NCBI GenBank assembly: GCA_945910005.1
Contig: OX246744.1
Coordinates: forward strand, 40,682,906 to 40,746,905
From: Isoperla grammatica
Lineage: Eukaryota; Arthropoda; Insecta; Plecoptera; Perlodidae
Direction of reading: 5' to 3'
DNA length: 64,000 bases
The number at the start of each line of letters is the position of its first letter. Within the stretch, counting starts at the first letter, position 1. Shown one piece after another: positions 33,813 to 48,300 of the stretch. Below the pieces are notes generated by a model, which worked only from the letters and a program-made list of their open reading frames with translations, did no database searches and was not told the DNA's origin. Both the position numbers and the translations under genes were made by a program.

Positions 33813-34349
33813 CTAAACACAGAAGAGTCTCATATTACGGAAATACTTCTATCTATCTAAAACCACTTCCAGTCGGATCGCAAGACTGCTACAAGACATT
33901 GAAACATGAAGACAGCGAGACGTGGTTTTGTAAAGACTACAGACTATAATGACGGGTGATGGGGATCACCAAAGCGTGCTCCAATAAAGCTACCCTTCAT
34001 TTTGATGTCTTCCTTGCCGCTTGTGCAGTTCTGGTGTCGATAAAGAAAACTGTGAAATATTTCCAATATTTTAGTGAGTAGGGTTATAATAGTATTCTCT
34101 CGGAATGCACCCCTACTGTATAAAATATAAGACACATTTATCACTGAGTCTATAATTCTTACAAAATCATTGTGCGTTTTCGAGACATCATTTAAACCGT
34201 TTAACTGGAACCAGCGTTTCTTCTTCTAGAGAAGATAATCACAAATATTATTAGATTTATTACTATTTGGTGGTAAACGACGTACTCAACAAGGCCATAT
34301 GAGGTCGGGGAGTTATTGGAGGAAAAAGGAGTTCCATCTTCTAACGCAC

Positions 34350-34568
34350 CTGGTTGTCTCGCTTGTGGCTCAGGACAAGCGTGTTGAAGTTGACCGCGAG
34401 GCTCTCGATGTGACCTTGGAACTTCTCCCCGACCTTCATGGACATGTCCATCTCGGAGGCGGGGGGGAGACAGCTCAACTTTGTCTCAAGCTGGTTGGTT
34501 CCATCGTCGATCCTCATCGTTATCTTCGTGCCCGTCACCGTCAGCAGCGCTTCGTGCCACACGTCCAT
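34350..34568 (-). CDS. Exon: LamG1 second half
   Basis: Phase 0 to phase 0, 73 codons, acceptor GTCAACAG and donor GTGCGT. VWHEALLTVTGTKITMRID is the LamG core (W-H-x-x-x-x-x-x-x-x-x-x-L/M-x-hydrophobic-D). GEKFQGHIESLAVN is the closing G-x-hydrophobic strand. Confidence 0.9.
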
Positions 34569-35085
34569 CTGTTGACGTATTCATGTTTATAGTCCCACCC
34601 CCTTATACACTTCTTAAATTTCTATTTATTTCATATTTTCACTTGGTAAAAGCTTTCCTCAGGTTCTAAAGTTACCGACTCTGTTGCAACGAGAATCGAC
34701 ATATTCATGGAGTCATTTAATTTACATTTGTAAAGGTGGTCTTTTGTTTATCAGAGTGCACAAGCTTTATTTGTCACGCCCCCTGTGTTCGGAATTTCCC
34801 GGTAAACAATACACGTTCGTAAATTATCCCTAGTAGATCTGTTTCATTTAGACGTAGAAACCAGAGAAGTAGAAGATTAAGTTGGTACTTATTGGAGTCT
34901 GATATTATGTCAGTACATATGAGACTAGCTTAATCGAGACAAATTTAATTTACTTTTGTTTCAACCTTTTAAAATTGTCTTGCGCTTGATGTTCATACTG
35001 TTTCTGTGTGTTTATTGGCATTCTGTGGAAATCAGTCCTTGTTAGGTGGTGATCGCTTACTTTACGCGTGAGCCACGTAACTTAC

Positions 35086-35345
35086 GTCTAGTTTACTTTC
35101 ACTGACGGCCGTGGCGACGCAGCCCTGAACGTTAACGTGCCAAACGAGGTAGGAAGACTCGAGGTGTAGCTGCATAACATCACACTTGGAGCCCTTGCAA
35201 CCCTCACTGTGACGTGTCACGAGCTGACCCCAGGGGTAGACGGGCATGAACCTTATGTAGAGGTGCAGCAGGCGCGAAGGCTGGCCCAGCGGCTTGTAAG
35301 ACAACACACTGTCTCCGTGGAACACTGCGACCTCGTGTACCTTGC
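35086..35345 (-). CDS. Exon: LamG1 first half
   Basis: Phase 1 to phase 0, 260 nt, acceptor GTGTTTCAG and donor GTAAGT. VAVFHGDSVLSYKPLG starts the LamG fold, LHLYIRFMPVYPWGQLV is the second strand with G-hydrophobic, and MQLHLESSYLVWHVNV is the next pair. The first about 130 bases plus the acceptor are the source of the 157-bp array on the intron side. Confidence 0.9.
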
Positions 35346-36931
35346 CTGAAACACAGCACCGTACTGTGACGTCCCACGAGCTGACCCCAGGGGAAGACGG
35401 GCATGAACCTTATGTAGAGGTGCAGCAGGCACGAAGGCTGGCCCAGCGGCTTGTAAGACAACACACTGTCTCCGTGGAACACTGCCATCTCGTGTACCTT
35501 GCCTGAAACACAGCACCGTACTGTGACGTGCCACGAGCTGACCCCAGGGGTAGACGGGCATGAACCTTATGTAGAGGTGCAGCAGGCGCGAAGGCTGGCC
35601 CAGCGGCATGTAAGACAACACACCGTCTCCGTGGAACACTGCGACCTCGTGTACCTTGCCTGAAACACAGCACCGTACTGTGACGTCCCACGAGCTGACC
35701 CCAGGGGAAGACGGGCATGAACCTTATGTAGAGGTGCAGCAGGCGCGAAGGCTGGCCCAGCGGCTTGTAAGACAACACACTGTCTCCGTGGAACACTGCG
35801 ACCTCGTGTACCTTGCCTGAAACACAGCACCGTACTGTGACGTCCCACGAGCTGACCCCAGGGGTAGACGGGCATGAACCTTATGTAGAGGTGCAGCAGG
35901 CGCGAAGGCTGGCCCAGCGGCATGTAAGACAACACACCGTCTCCGTGGAACACTGCGACCTCGTGTACCTTGCCTGAAACACAGCACCGTACTGTGACGT
36001 GTCACGAGCTGACCCCAGGGGTAGACGGGCATGAACCTTATGTAGAGGTGCAGCAGGCGCGAAGGCTGGCCCAGCGGCATGTAAGACAACACACTGTCTC
36101 CGTGGAACACTGCCATCTCGTGTACCTTGCCTGAAACACAGCACCGTACTGTGACGTGTCACGAGCTGACCCCAGGGGTAGACGGGCATGAACCTTATGT
36201 AGAGGTGCAGCAGGCGCGAAGGCTGGCCCAGCGGCATGTAAGACAACACACTGTCTCCGTGGAACACTGCGACCTCGTGTACCTTGCCTGAAACACAGCA
36301 CCGTACTGTGACGTCCCACGAGCTGACCCCAGGGGAAGACGGGCATGAACCTTATGTAGAGGTGCAGCAGGCGCGAAGGCTGGCCCAGCGGCTTGTAAGA
36401 CAACACACTGTCTCCGTGGAACACTGCGACCTCGTGTACCTTGCCTGAAACACAGCACCGTACTGTGACGTCCCACGAGCTGACCCCAGGGGTAGACGGG
36501 CATGAACCTTATGTAGAGGTGCAGCAGGCGCGAAGGCTGGCCCAGCGGCATGTAAGACAACACACCGTCTCCGTGGAACACTGCGACCTCGTGTACCTTG
36601 CCTGAAACACAGCACCGTACTGTGACGTGTCACGAGCTGACCCCAGGGGTAGACGGGCATGAACCTTATGTAGAGGTGCAGCAGGCGCGAAGGCTGGCCC
36701 AGCGGCATGTAAGACAACACACTGTCTCCGTGGAACACTGCCATCTCGTGTACCTTGCCTGAAACACAGCACCGTACTGTGACGTGTCACGAGCTGACCC
36801 CAGGGGTAGACGGGCATGAACCTTATGTAGAGGTGCAGCAGGCGCGAAGGCTGGCCCAGCGGCATGTAAGACAACACACTGTCTCCGTGGAACACTGCCA
36901 CCTCGTGTACCTTGCCTGAAACACAGCACCG
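35346..36931 (-). repeat. 157-bp array C: copies of LamG1 exon 5' part plus 3' splice site
   Basis: Ten additional 157-bp units lie intron-side of the genuine exon start, so GTGTTTCAG/GCAAGG occurs eleven times, spaced exactly 157 bp (35346 to 36916). Each unit contains the coding start of the LamG1 exon through GQLV and then jumps back into the last 18 intron bases. Variation is limited to a handful of positions such as GTGACACG/GTGGGACG. The period is not a multiple of three. Confidence 0.95.
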
Positions 36932-36967
36932 TTGTTTGGAATGAACAGACGTGTGTTCTTGTCTTAC
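36916..36967 (-). other. Putative ancestral 52-bp mini-intron at the seam of arrays C and D
   Basis: On the minus strand, GTAAGACAAG of the last 121-bp unit is followed, with no extra sequence, by CAACGGTGCTGTGTTTCAG of the first 157-bp unit. That gives a 52-bp GT-AG intron between an exon-end copy and an exon-start copy. This is the expected sequence of the intron before both edges were duplicated. Confidence 0.7.
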
Positions 36968-38061
36968 TTGTGCAAGGCCCCAAGTAGCACTGCTGCATCT
37001 CCAAGGGGGGGCCCACACAAGGGGCGGGGGGGCGTTGCAAGATGGTGACTAACTACTTGGAATGAACAGACGTGTGTTCTTGTCTTACCGTACTTGTGCA
37101 AGGCCCCAAGTAGCAGTGCTGCATCTCCAAGGGGGGGCCCACACAAGGGGCGGGGGAGCGTTGCAAGATGGTGACTAACTACTTGGAATGAACAGACTTG
37201 TGTTCTTGTCTTACTTGTGCAAGGCCCCAAGTAGCACTGCTGCATCTCCAAGGGGGGGCCCACACAAGGGGCGGGGGAGCGTTGCAAGATGGTGACTAAC
37301 TACTTGGAATGAACAGACTTGTGTTCTTGTCTTACTTGTGCAAGGCCCCAAGTAGCACTGCTGCATCTCCAAGGGGGGGCCCACACAAGGGGCGGGGGAG
37401 CGTTGCAAGATGGTGACTAACTACTTGGAATGAACAGACGTGTGTTCTTGTCTTACTTGTGCAAGGCCCCAAGTAGCACTGCTGCATCTCCAAGGGGGGG
37501 CCCACACAAGGGGCGGGGGAGCGTTGCAAGATGGTGACTAACTACTTGGAATGAACAGACTTGTGTTCTTGTCTTACTTGTGCAAGGCCCCAAGTAGCAC
37601 TGCTGCATCTCCAAGGGGGGGCCCACACAAGGGGCGGGGGAGCGTTGCAAGATGGTGACTAACTACTTGGAATGAACAGACTTGTGTTCTTGTCTTACTT
37701 GTGCAAGGCCCCAAGTAGCAGTGCTGCATCTCCAAGGGGGGGCCCACACAAGGGGCGGGGGAGCGTTGCAAGATGGTGACTAACTACTTGGAATGAACAG
37801 ACTTGTGTTCTTGTCTTACTTGTGCAAGGCCCCAAGTAGCAGTGCTGCATCTCCAAGGGGGGGCCCACACAAGGGGCGGGGGAGCGTTGCAAGATGGTGA
37901 CTAACTACTTGGAATGAACAGACTTGTGTTCTTGTCTTACTTGTGCAAGGCCCCAAGTAGCACTGCTGCATCTCCAAGGGGGGGCCCACACAAGGGGCGG
38001 GGGAGCGTTGCAAGATGGTGACTAACTACTTGGAATGAACAGACTTGTGTTCTTGTCTTAC
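36968..38061 (-). repeat. 121-bp array D: copies of TSP1-4 exon end plus 5' splice site
   Basis: Nine units besides the genuine one; the donor ACAA/GTAAGA occurs ten times at about 121-bp spacing. Each unit carries the codons for PLEMQ(Q/H)CYLGPCT and the donor, then about 50 bp of intron. It re-enters the exon at CTTGCAACGCTCC with an internal deletion of about 20 bp relative to the real exon. One unit near 37088 has a small CGTA insertion at the donor. Confidence 0.94.
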
Positions 38062-38232
38062 TTGTGCAAGGCCCCAAGTAGCAGTGCTGCATCTCCAAGG
38101 GGGGGCCCACACAAGGGAAGCCCCTGCCGTATCGCGGAGGAGCGTTGCAAGATCGGGCTCTGTACTGGACGCCGAAGCCACAGGTAACCGAACACGCGGA
38201 CCACTTCTCCCACGCCGACCAACCGCCATCCA
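38062..38232 (-). CDS. Exon: TSP1 domain 4
   Basis: Phase 1 to phase 1, 57 codons, acceptor GGTTGGTTGCAG and donor GTAAGA. DGGWSAWEKWSACSVTCG, RARSC and CYLGPC give the W ladder and six cysteines of a complete TSP1 repeat in one exon. The donor-side 3' end is the source of array D. Confidence 0.93.
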
Positions 38233-38736
38233 CTGCAACCAACCCGACACATTTCACAACACTACAAGCCTACATTAATTATCATCCTTATAGCAAAACC
38301 AGCTTTAATATGCTCATGTGTAAATAAGAGACTGCCAAAAAACTTGGGCAACAAAGTTTTGTGAGAGAAAAGATGCCAACAGCTTACCTGAGTAGATGGT
38401 CAGATGTTGGCAAACTATCTCTCACACAACTTAAATGTACATATGTGGTAATGTCGCATAATGTGGTGAACTAGTATTTTCTTGCACCGTGTTCTACAAA
38501 CATACTATCACCACTGTAGTGCTGCGTGTGTAGTCTATTGTGATCATCAACGTCTATATTGCACAATCTAAGTGTGACAACAAAGCAAATCTTCCGTCAT
38601 TTCTGTTGTTTACATTTCATACTTGTGGTTACAATGTGACAATACACTCATGGATTTTGATGTTCACAGACAAACAAATCTGTTCTAGATACGCCTCTTT
38701 TCTGATGTAACGCATCAACGTAAGGTGTAAACGTAC

Positions 38737-38856
38737 GGTCACAATCCCTAAGGTTGCATTCCTCAAACTCTTCGCTGGGCCCGGAGCAGCTGTTTCCCGC
38801 ATCAACCGTCTTCACCAGTTGTGTGGCGATCTGGCGCGGTGTCAAGTTGCGTCTAT
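38737..38856 (-). CDS. Exon: TSP1 domain 3, second half
   Basis: Phase 1 to phase 1, 40 codons, acceptor GTTTGCAG and donor GTACGT. NSCSGPSEEFEECNLRDC provides the last three cysteines of TSP1-3. The preceding 25 residues form an unusually long insertion between the third and fourth cysteines. The intron to TSP1-4 (about 500 bp) is plain AT-rich DNA. Confidence 0.88.
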
Positions 38857-39197
38857 CTGCAAACAGTACGCGTTCATTTAGTTACTAAGTAAAACCATAA
38901 CCTCATTTTTAAATGTGCCATTATTTCATATCTACCTAGTTTCTATTCAATTATGATTTAAATTCTATATAAAATTTGTTGTTTCTTTCTAAGACAAAAT
39001 GACCCCCCCCCCCCCCCTCCCCCACCAATTTTGAATTTTTAAGCTGCTGTGGCAACCACTGTAATGAGTGTTTAACATGTTCACTTCGTGTGCACATTTT
39101 TGTATAATTGAAATATGTTTTCTTCCTTGCCAAAGACAGCAACTAATTGTTCCCCGACTGTGTTCTAACACGTGTGATGTAGTGAGTGAGTACCAAC

Positions 39198-39329
39198 CGC
39201 CAGAGATGGCCGGCAATGTCGCCTCTTTCTTCTTGCGACTCCCGGTACAGACTCGCTCCCGTCTCCTGTATCCTGAGCCGCACTCTTTGCTGCATCCAGA
39301 CCACTCAGACCACTGACTCCAGCTGCCGT
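39198..39329 (-). CDS. Exon: TSP1 domain 3, first half
   Basis: Phase 1 to phase 1, 44 codons. Acceptor GTCACTGTTCTAG; the in-phase donor is G/GTTGGT, weaker than the others. An alternative GTACTC three bases on would create a stop. DGSWSQWSEWSGCSKECG and RRERVC form the W ladder and the first three cysteines. The start of this exon is the source of array E. The downstream intron has a poly-C tract near 39003-39018. Confidence 0.85.
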
Positions 39330-42300
39330 CTAGAACAGTGACAAGTATCTGTACTGCATCCTGACCACTCAGACCACTGACTCTAGAACAGTGACAAGTA
39401 TCTGTACTGCATCCTGACCACTCAGACCACTGACTCCAGCTGCCGTCTAGAACAGTGACAAGTATCTGTACTGCATCCAGACCACTCAGACCACTAACTC
39501 TAGAACAGTGACAAGTATCTGTACTGCATCCTGACCACTCAGACCACTGACTCTAGAACAGTGACAAGTATCTGTACTGCATCCTGACCACTCAGACCAC
39601 TGACTCCAGCTGCCGTCTAGAACAGTGACAAGTATCTGTACTGCATCCAGACCACTCAGACCACTGACTCCAGCTGCCGTCTAGAACAGTAACAAGTATC
39701 TGTACTGCATCCTGACCACTCAGACCACTGACTCTAGAACAGTGACAAGTATCTGTACTGCATCCTGACCACTCAGACCACTGACTCTAGAACAGTGACA
39801 AGTATCTGTACTGCATCCTGACCACTCAGACCACTGACTCTAGAACAGTGACAAGTATCTGTACTGCATCCAGACCACTCAGACCACTGACTCTAGAACA
39901 GTGACAAGTATCTGTACTGCATCCTGACCACTCAGACCACTGACTCCAGCTGCCGTCTAGAACAGTGACAAGTATCTGTACTGCATCCTGACCACTCAGA
40001 CCACTGACTCTAGAACAGTGACAAGTATCTGTACTGCATCCTGACCACTCAGACCACTGACTCCAGCTGCCGTCTAGAACAGTGACAAGTATCTGTACTG
40101 CATCCAGACCACTCAGACCACTAACTCTAGAACAGTGACAAGTATCTGTACTGCATCCTGACCACTCAGACCACTGACTCTAGAACAGTGACAAGTATCT
40201 GTACTGCATCCTGACCACTCACACCACTGACTCTAGAACAGTGACAAGTATCTGTACTGCATCCTGACTACTCAGACCACTGACTCCAGCTGCCGTCTAG
40301 AACAGTGACAAGTATCTGTACTGCATCCTGACCACTCAGACCACTGACTCTAGAACAGTGACAAGTATCTGTACTGCATCCTGACCACTCAGACCACTGA
40401 CTCCAGCTGCCGTCTAGAACAGTGACAAGTATCTGTACTGCATCCTGACCACTCAGACCACTGACTCCAGCTGCCGTCTAGAACAGTGACAAGTATCTGT
40501 ACTGCATCCTGACCACTCAGACCACTGACTCTAGAACAGTGACAAGTATCTGTACTGCATCCTGACCACTCAGACCACTGACTCTAGAACAGTGACAAGT
40601 ATCTGTACTGCATCCTGACCACTCAGACCACTGACTCTAGCTGCCGTCTAGAACAGTGACAAGTATCTGTACTGCATCCTGACCACTCAGACCACTGACT
40701 CCAGCTGCCGTCTAGAACAGTGACAAGTATCTGTACTGCATCCTGACCACTCAGACCACTGACTCTAGAACAGTGACAAGTATCTGTACTGCATCCTGAC
40801 CACTCAGACCACTGACTCTAGAACAGTGACAAGTATCTGTACTGCATCCTGACCACTCAGACCACTGACTCTAGAACAGTGACAAGTATCTGTACTGCAT
40901 CCAGACCACTCAGACCACTGACTCTAGAACAGTGACAAGTATCTGTACTGCATCCTGACCACTCAGACCACTGACTCTAGAACAGTGACAAGTATCTGTA
41001 CTGCATCCTGACCACTCACACCACTGACTCCAGCTGCCGTCTAGAACAGTGACAAGTATCTGTACTGCATCCTGACCACTCAGACCACTGACTCTAGAAC
41101 AGTGACAAGTATCTGTACTGCATCCAGACCACTCAGACCACTGACTCTAGAACAGTGACAAGTATCTGTACTGCATCCTGACCACTCAGACCACTGACTC
41201 CAGCTGCCGTCTAGAACAGTGACAAGTATCTGTACTGCATCCTGACCACTCAGACCACTGACTCTAGAACAGTGACAAGTATCTGTACTGCATCCTGACC
41301 ACTCAGACCACTGACTCCAGCTGCCGTCTAGAACAGTGACAAGTATCTGTACTGCATCCTGACCACTCAGACCACTGACTCCAGCTGCCGTCTAGAACAG
41401 TGACAAGTATCTGTACTGCATCCTGACCACTCAGACCACTGACTCTAGAACAGTGACAAGTATCTGTACTGCATCCTGACCACTCAGACCACTGACTCCA
41501 GCTGCCGTCTAGAACAGTGACAAGTATCTGTACTGCATCCTGACCACTCACACCACTGACTCTAGAACAGTGACAAGTATCTGTTCTGCATCCTGACCAC
41601 TCAGACCACTGACTCCAGCTGCCGTCTAGAACAGTGACAAGTATCTGTACTGCATCCTGACCACTCAGACCACTGACTCCAGCTGCCGTCTAGAACAGTG
41701 ACAAGTATCTGTACTGCATCCTGACCACTCAGACCACTGACTCTAGAACAGTGACAAGTATCTGTACTGCATCCTGACCACTCAGACCACTGACTCTAGA
41801 ACAGTGACAAGTATCTGTACTGCATCCTGACCACTCACACCACTGACTCTAGAACAGTGACAAGTATCTGTACTGCATCCTGACCACTCAGACCACTGAC
41901 TCCAGCTGCCGTCTAGAACAGTGACAAGTATCTGTACTGCATCCTGACCACTCACACCACTGACTCTAGAACAGTGACAAGTATCTGTACTGCATCCTGA
42001 CCACTCAGACCACTGACTCTAGAACAGTGACAAGTATCTGTACTGCATCCTGACCACTCAGACCACTGACTCCAGCTGCCGTCTAGAACAGTGACAAGTA
42101 TCTGTACTGCATCCTGACCACTCAGACCACTGACTCTAGAACAGTGACAAGTATCTGTACTGCATCCTGACCACTCAGACCACTGACTCTAGAACAGTGA
42201 CAAGTATCTGTACTGCATCCAGACCACTCAGACCACTGACTCCAGCTGCCGTCTAGAACAGTGACAAGTATCTGTACTGCATCCTGACCACTCACACCAC

Positions 42301-45300
42301 TGACTCTAGAACAGTGACAAGTATCTGTACTGCATCCTGACCACTCAGACCACTGACTCCAGCTGCCGTCTAGAACAGTGACAAGTATCTGTACTGCATC
42401 CTGACCACTCACACCACTGACTCTAGAACAGTGACAAGTATCTGTACTGCATCCTGACCACTCAGACCACTGACTCTAGAACAGTGACAAGTATCTGTAC
42501 TGCATCCAGACCACTCAGACCACTGACTCCAGCTGCCGTCTAGAACAGTGACAAGTATCTGTACTGCATCCTGACCACTCAGACCACTGACTCCAGCTGC
42601 CGTCTAGAACAGTGACAAGTATCTGTACTGCATCCTGACCACTCAGACCACTGACTCTAGAACAGTGACAAGTATCTGTACTGCATCCTGACCACTCAGA
42701 CCACTGACTCTAGAACAGTGACAAGTATCTGTACTGCATCCTGACCACTCAGACCACTGACTCCAGCTGCCGTCTAGAACAGTGACAAGTATCTGTACTG
42801 CATCCTGACCACTCAGACCACTGACTCTAGAACAGTGACAAGTATCTGTACTGCATCCTGACCACTCAGACCACTGACTCCAGCTGCCGTCTAGAACAGT
42901 GACAAGTATCTGTACTGCATCCTGACCACTCAGACCACTGACTCTAGAACAGTGACAAGTATCTGTACTGCATCCTGACCACTCAGACCACTGACTCTAG
43001 AACAGTGACAAGTATCTGTACTGCATCCTGACCACTCAGACCACTTACTCTAGAACAGTGACAAGTATCTGTACTGCATCCTGACCACTCAGACCACTGA
43101 CTCCAGCTGCCGTCTAGAACAGTGACAAGTATCTGTACTGCATCCTGACTACTCACACCACTAACTCCAGCTGCCGTCTAGAACAGTGACAAGTATCTGT
43201 ACTGCATCCTGACCACTCAGACCACTGACTCTAGAACAGTGACAAGTATCTGTACTGCATCCTGACCACTCAGACCACTAACTCCAGCTGCCGTCTAGAA
43301 CAGTGACAAGTATCTGTACTGCATCCTGACCACTCAGACCACTGACTCTAGAACAGTGACAAGTATCTGTACTGCATCCTGACCACTCAGACCACTGACT
43401 CCAGCTGCCGTCTAGAACAGTGACAAGTATCTGTACTGCATCCTGACCACTCAGACCACTGACTCCAGCTGCCGTCTAGAACAGTGACAAGTATCTGTAC
43501 TGCATCCTGACCACTCAGACCACTGACTCCAGCTGCCGTCTAGAACAGTGACAAGTATCTGTACTGCATCCTGACTACTCACACCACTGACTCTAGAACA
43601 GTGACAAGTATCTGTACTGCATCCTGACCACTCAGACCACTGACTCTAGAACAGTGACAAGTATCTGTACTGCATCCTGACCACTCAGACCACTGACTCT
43701 AGAACAGTGACAAGTATCTGTACTGCATCCTGACTACTCAGACCACTGACTCTAGAACAGTGACAAGTATCTGTACTGCATCCTGACCACTCAGACCACT
43801 GACTCTAGAACAGTGACAAGTATCTGTACTGCATCCTGACCACTCAGACCACTGACTCTAGAACAGTGACAAGTATCTGTACTGCATCCTGACCACTCAG
43901 ACCACTGACTCCAGCTGCCGTCTAGAACAGTGACAAGTATCTGTACTGCATCCTGACCACTCAGACCACTGACTCCAGAACAGTGACAAGTATCTGTACT
44001 GCATCCTGACCACTCAGACCACTGACTCTAGAACAGTGACAAGTATCTGTACTGCATCCTGACCACTCAGACCACTGACTCCAGCTGCCATCTAGAACAG
44101 TGACAAGTATCTGTACTGCATCCTGACCACTCAGACCACTGACTCCAGCTGCCGTCTAGAACAGTGACAAGTATCTGTACTGCATCCTGACCACTCAGAC
44201 CACTGACTCCAGCTGCCGTCTAGAAAAGTGACAAGTATCTGTACTGCATCCTGACCACTCAGACCACTGACTCCAGCTGCCGTCTAGAACAGTGACAAGT
44301 ATCTGTACTGCATCCTGACCACTCAGACCACTGACTCTAGAACAGTGACAAGTATCTGTACTGCATCCTGACCACTCAGACCACTGACTCTAGAACAGTG
44401 ACAAGTATCTGTACTGCATCCTGACCACTCAGACCACTGACTCCAGCTGCCGTCTAGAACAGTGACAAGTATCTGTACTGCATCCTGACCACTCAGACCA
44501 CTGACTCCAGCTGCCGTCTAGAACAGTGACAAGTATCTGTACTGCATCCTGACCACTCAGACCACTGACTCCAGCTGCCGTCTAGAACAGTAACAAGTAT
44601 CTGTACTGCATCCTGACCACTCAGACCACTGACTCCAGCTGCCGTCTAGAACAGTGACAAGTATCTGTACTGCATCCTGACCACTCAGACCACTGACTCT
44701 AGAACAGTGACAAGTATCTGTACTGCATCCTGACCACTCAGACCACTGACTCTAGAACAGTGACAAGTATCTGTACTGCATCCTGACCACTCAGACCACT
44801 GACTCCAGCTGCCGTCTAGAACAGTGACAAGTATCTGTACTGCATCCTGACTACTCAGACCACTGACTCTAGAACAGTGACAAGTATCTGTACTGCATCC
44901 TGACCACTCAGACCACTGACTCTAGAACAGTGACAAGTATCTGTACTGCATCCTGACCACTCAGACCACTGACTCCAGCTGCCGTCTAGAACAGTGACAA
45001 GTATCTGTACTGCATCCTGACCACTCAGACCACTGACTCTAGAACAGTGACAAGTATCTGTACTGCATCCTGACCACTCAGACCACTGACTCTAGAACAG
45101 TGACAAGTATCTGTACTGCATCCTGACCACTCAGACCACTGACTCCAGCTGCCGTCTAGAACAGTGACAAGTATCTGTACTGCATCCTGACTACTCAGAC
45201 CACTGACTCTAGAACAGTGACAAGTATCTGTACTGCATCCTGACCACTCAGACCACTGACTCCAGCTGCCGTCTAGAACAGTGACAAGTATCTGTACTGC

Positions 45301-48300
45301 ATCCTGACTATACTCACACCACTGACTCCAGCTGCCGTCTAGAACAGTGACAAGTATCTGTACTGCATCCTGACCACTCAGACCACTGACTCTAGAACAG
45401 TGACAAGTATCTGTACTGCATCCTGACCACTCAGACCACTGACTCCAGCTGCCGTCTAGAACAGTGACAAGTATCTGTACTGCATCCTGACCACTCAGAC
45501 CACTGACTCCAGCTGCCGTCTAGAACAGTGACAAGTATCTGTACTGCATCCTGACCACTCACACCACTGACTCTAGAACAGTGACAAGTATCTGTACTGC
45601 ATCCTGACCACTCAGACCACTGACTCTAGAACAGTGACAAGTATCTGTACTGCATCCTGACCACTCAGACCACTGACTCCAGCTGCCGTCTAGAACAGTG
45701 ACAAGTATCTGTACTGCATCCTGACCACTCAGACCACTGACTCCAGCTGCCGTCTAGAACAGTGACAAGTATCTGTACTGCATCCTGACCACTCACACCA
45801 CTGACTCTAGAACAGTGACAAGTATCTGTACTGCATCCTGACCACTCAGACCACTGACTCCAGCTGCCGTCTAGAACAGTGACAAGTATCTGTACTGCAT
45901 CCTGACCACTCAGACCACTGACTCTAGAACAGTGACAAGTATCTGTACTGCATCCTGACCACTCAGACCACTGACTCTAGAACAGTGACAAGTATCTGTA
46001 CTGCATCCTGACCACTCACACCACTGACTCCAGCTGCCGTCTAGAACAGTGACAAGTATCTGTACTGCATCCTGACCACTCAGACCACTGACTCTAGAAC
46101 AGTGACAAGTATTTGTACTGCATCCTGACCACTCAGACCACTGACTCTAGAACAGTGACAAGTATCTGTACTGCATCCTGACCACTCAGACCACTGACTC
46201 CAGCTGCCGTCTAGAACAGTGACAAGTATCTGTACTGCATCCTGACCACTCACACCACTGACTCTAGAACAGTGACAAGTATCTGTACTGCATCCTGACC
46301 ACTCACACCACTGACTCCAGCTGCCGTCTAGAACAGTGACAAGTATCTGTACTGCATCCTGACCACTCAGACCACTGACTCTAGAACAGTGACAAGTATC
46401 TGTACTGCATCCTGACCACTCAGACCACTGACTCCAGCTGCCGTCTAGAACAGTGACAAGTATCTGTACTGCATCCTGACCACTCAGACCACTGACTCCA
46501 GCTGCCGTCTAGAACAGTGACAAGTATCTGTACTGCATCCTGACCACTCAGACCACTGACTCTAGAACAGTGACAAGTATCTGTACTGCATCCTGACCAC
46601 TCACACCACTGACTCCAGCTGCCGTCTAGAACAGTGACAAGTATCTGTACTGCATCCTGACTACTCACACCACTGACTCCAGCTGCCGTCTAGAACAGTG
46701 ACAAGTATCTGTACTGCATCCTGACCACTCAGACCACTGACTCTAGAACAGTGACAAGTATCTGTACTGCATCCTGACCACTCAGACCACTGACTCTAGA
46801 ACAGTGACAAGTATCTGTACTGCATCCTGACCACTCAGACCACTGACTCTAGAACAGTGACAAGTATCTGTACTGCATCCTGACCACTCAGACCACTGAC
46901 TCCAGCTGCCGTCTAGAACAGTGACAAGTATCTGTACTGCATCCTGACCACTCAGACCACTGACTCTAGAACAGTGACAAGTATCTGTACTGCATCCTGA
47001 CCACTCAGACCACTGACTCTAGAACAGTGACAAGTATCTGTACTGCATCCTGACCACTCAGACCACTGACTCTAGAACAGTGACAAGTATCTGTACTGCA
47101 TCCTGACCACTCAGACCACTGACTCTAGAACAGTGACAAGTATCTGTACTGCATCCTGACTACTCACACCACTGACTCCAGCTGCCGTCTAGAACAGTGA
47201 CAAGTATCTGTACTGCATCCTGACCACTCAGACCACTGACTCCAGCTGCCGTCTAGAACAGTGACAAGTATCTGTACTGCATCCTGACTACTCAGACCAC
47301 TGACTCCAGCTGCCGTCTAGAACAGTGACAAGTATCTGTACTGCATCCTGACCACTCAGACCACTGACTCCAGCTGCCGTCTAGAACAGTGACAAGTATC
47401 TGTACTGCATCCTGACTACTCAGACCACTGACTCCAGCTGCCGTCTAGAACAGTGACAAGTATCTGTACTGCATCCTGACTACTCACACCACTGACTCCA
47501 GCTGCCGTCTAGAACAGTGACAAGAATCTGTACTGCATCCTGACCACTCAGACCACTGACTCCAGCTGCCGTCTAGAACAGTGACAAGTATCTGTACTGC
47601 ATCCTGACCACTCAGACCACTGACTCCAGCTGCCGTCTAGAACAGTGACAAGTATCTGTACTGCATCCTGACCACTCAGACCACTGACTCCAGCTGCCGT
47701 CTAGAACAGTGACAAGTATCTGTACTGCATCCTGACCACTCAGACCACTGACTCTAGAACAGTGACAAGTATCTGTACTGCATCCTGACCACTCAGACCA
47801 CTGACTCTAGAACAGTGACAAGTATCTGTACTGCATCCTGACCACTCAGACCACTGACTCTAGAACAGTGACAAGTATCTGTACTGCATCCTGACCACTC
47901 AGACCACTGACTCTAGAACAGTGACAAGTATCTGTACTGCATCCTGACTACTCACACCACTGACTCCAGCTGCCGTCTAGAACAGTGACAAGTATCTGTA
48001 CTGCATCCTGACCACTCAGACCACTGACTCCAGCTGCCGTCTAGAACAGTGACAAGTATCTGTACTGCATCCTGACTACTCAGACCACTGACTCCAGCTG
48101 CCGTCTAGAACAGTGACAAGTATCTGTACTGCATCCTGACCACTCAGACCACTGACTCCAGCTGCCGTCTAGAACAGTAACAAGTATCTACTGCATCCTG
48201 ACCACTCACACCACTGACTCCAGCTGCCGTCTAGAACAGTGACAAGTATCTGTACTGCATCCTGACTACTCAGACCACTGACTCTAGAACAGTGACAAGT

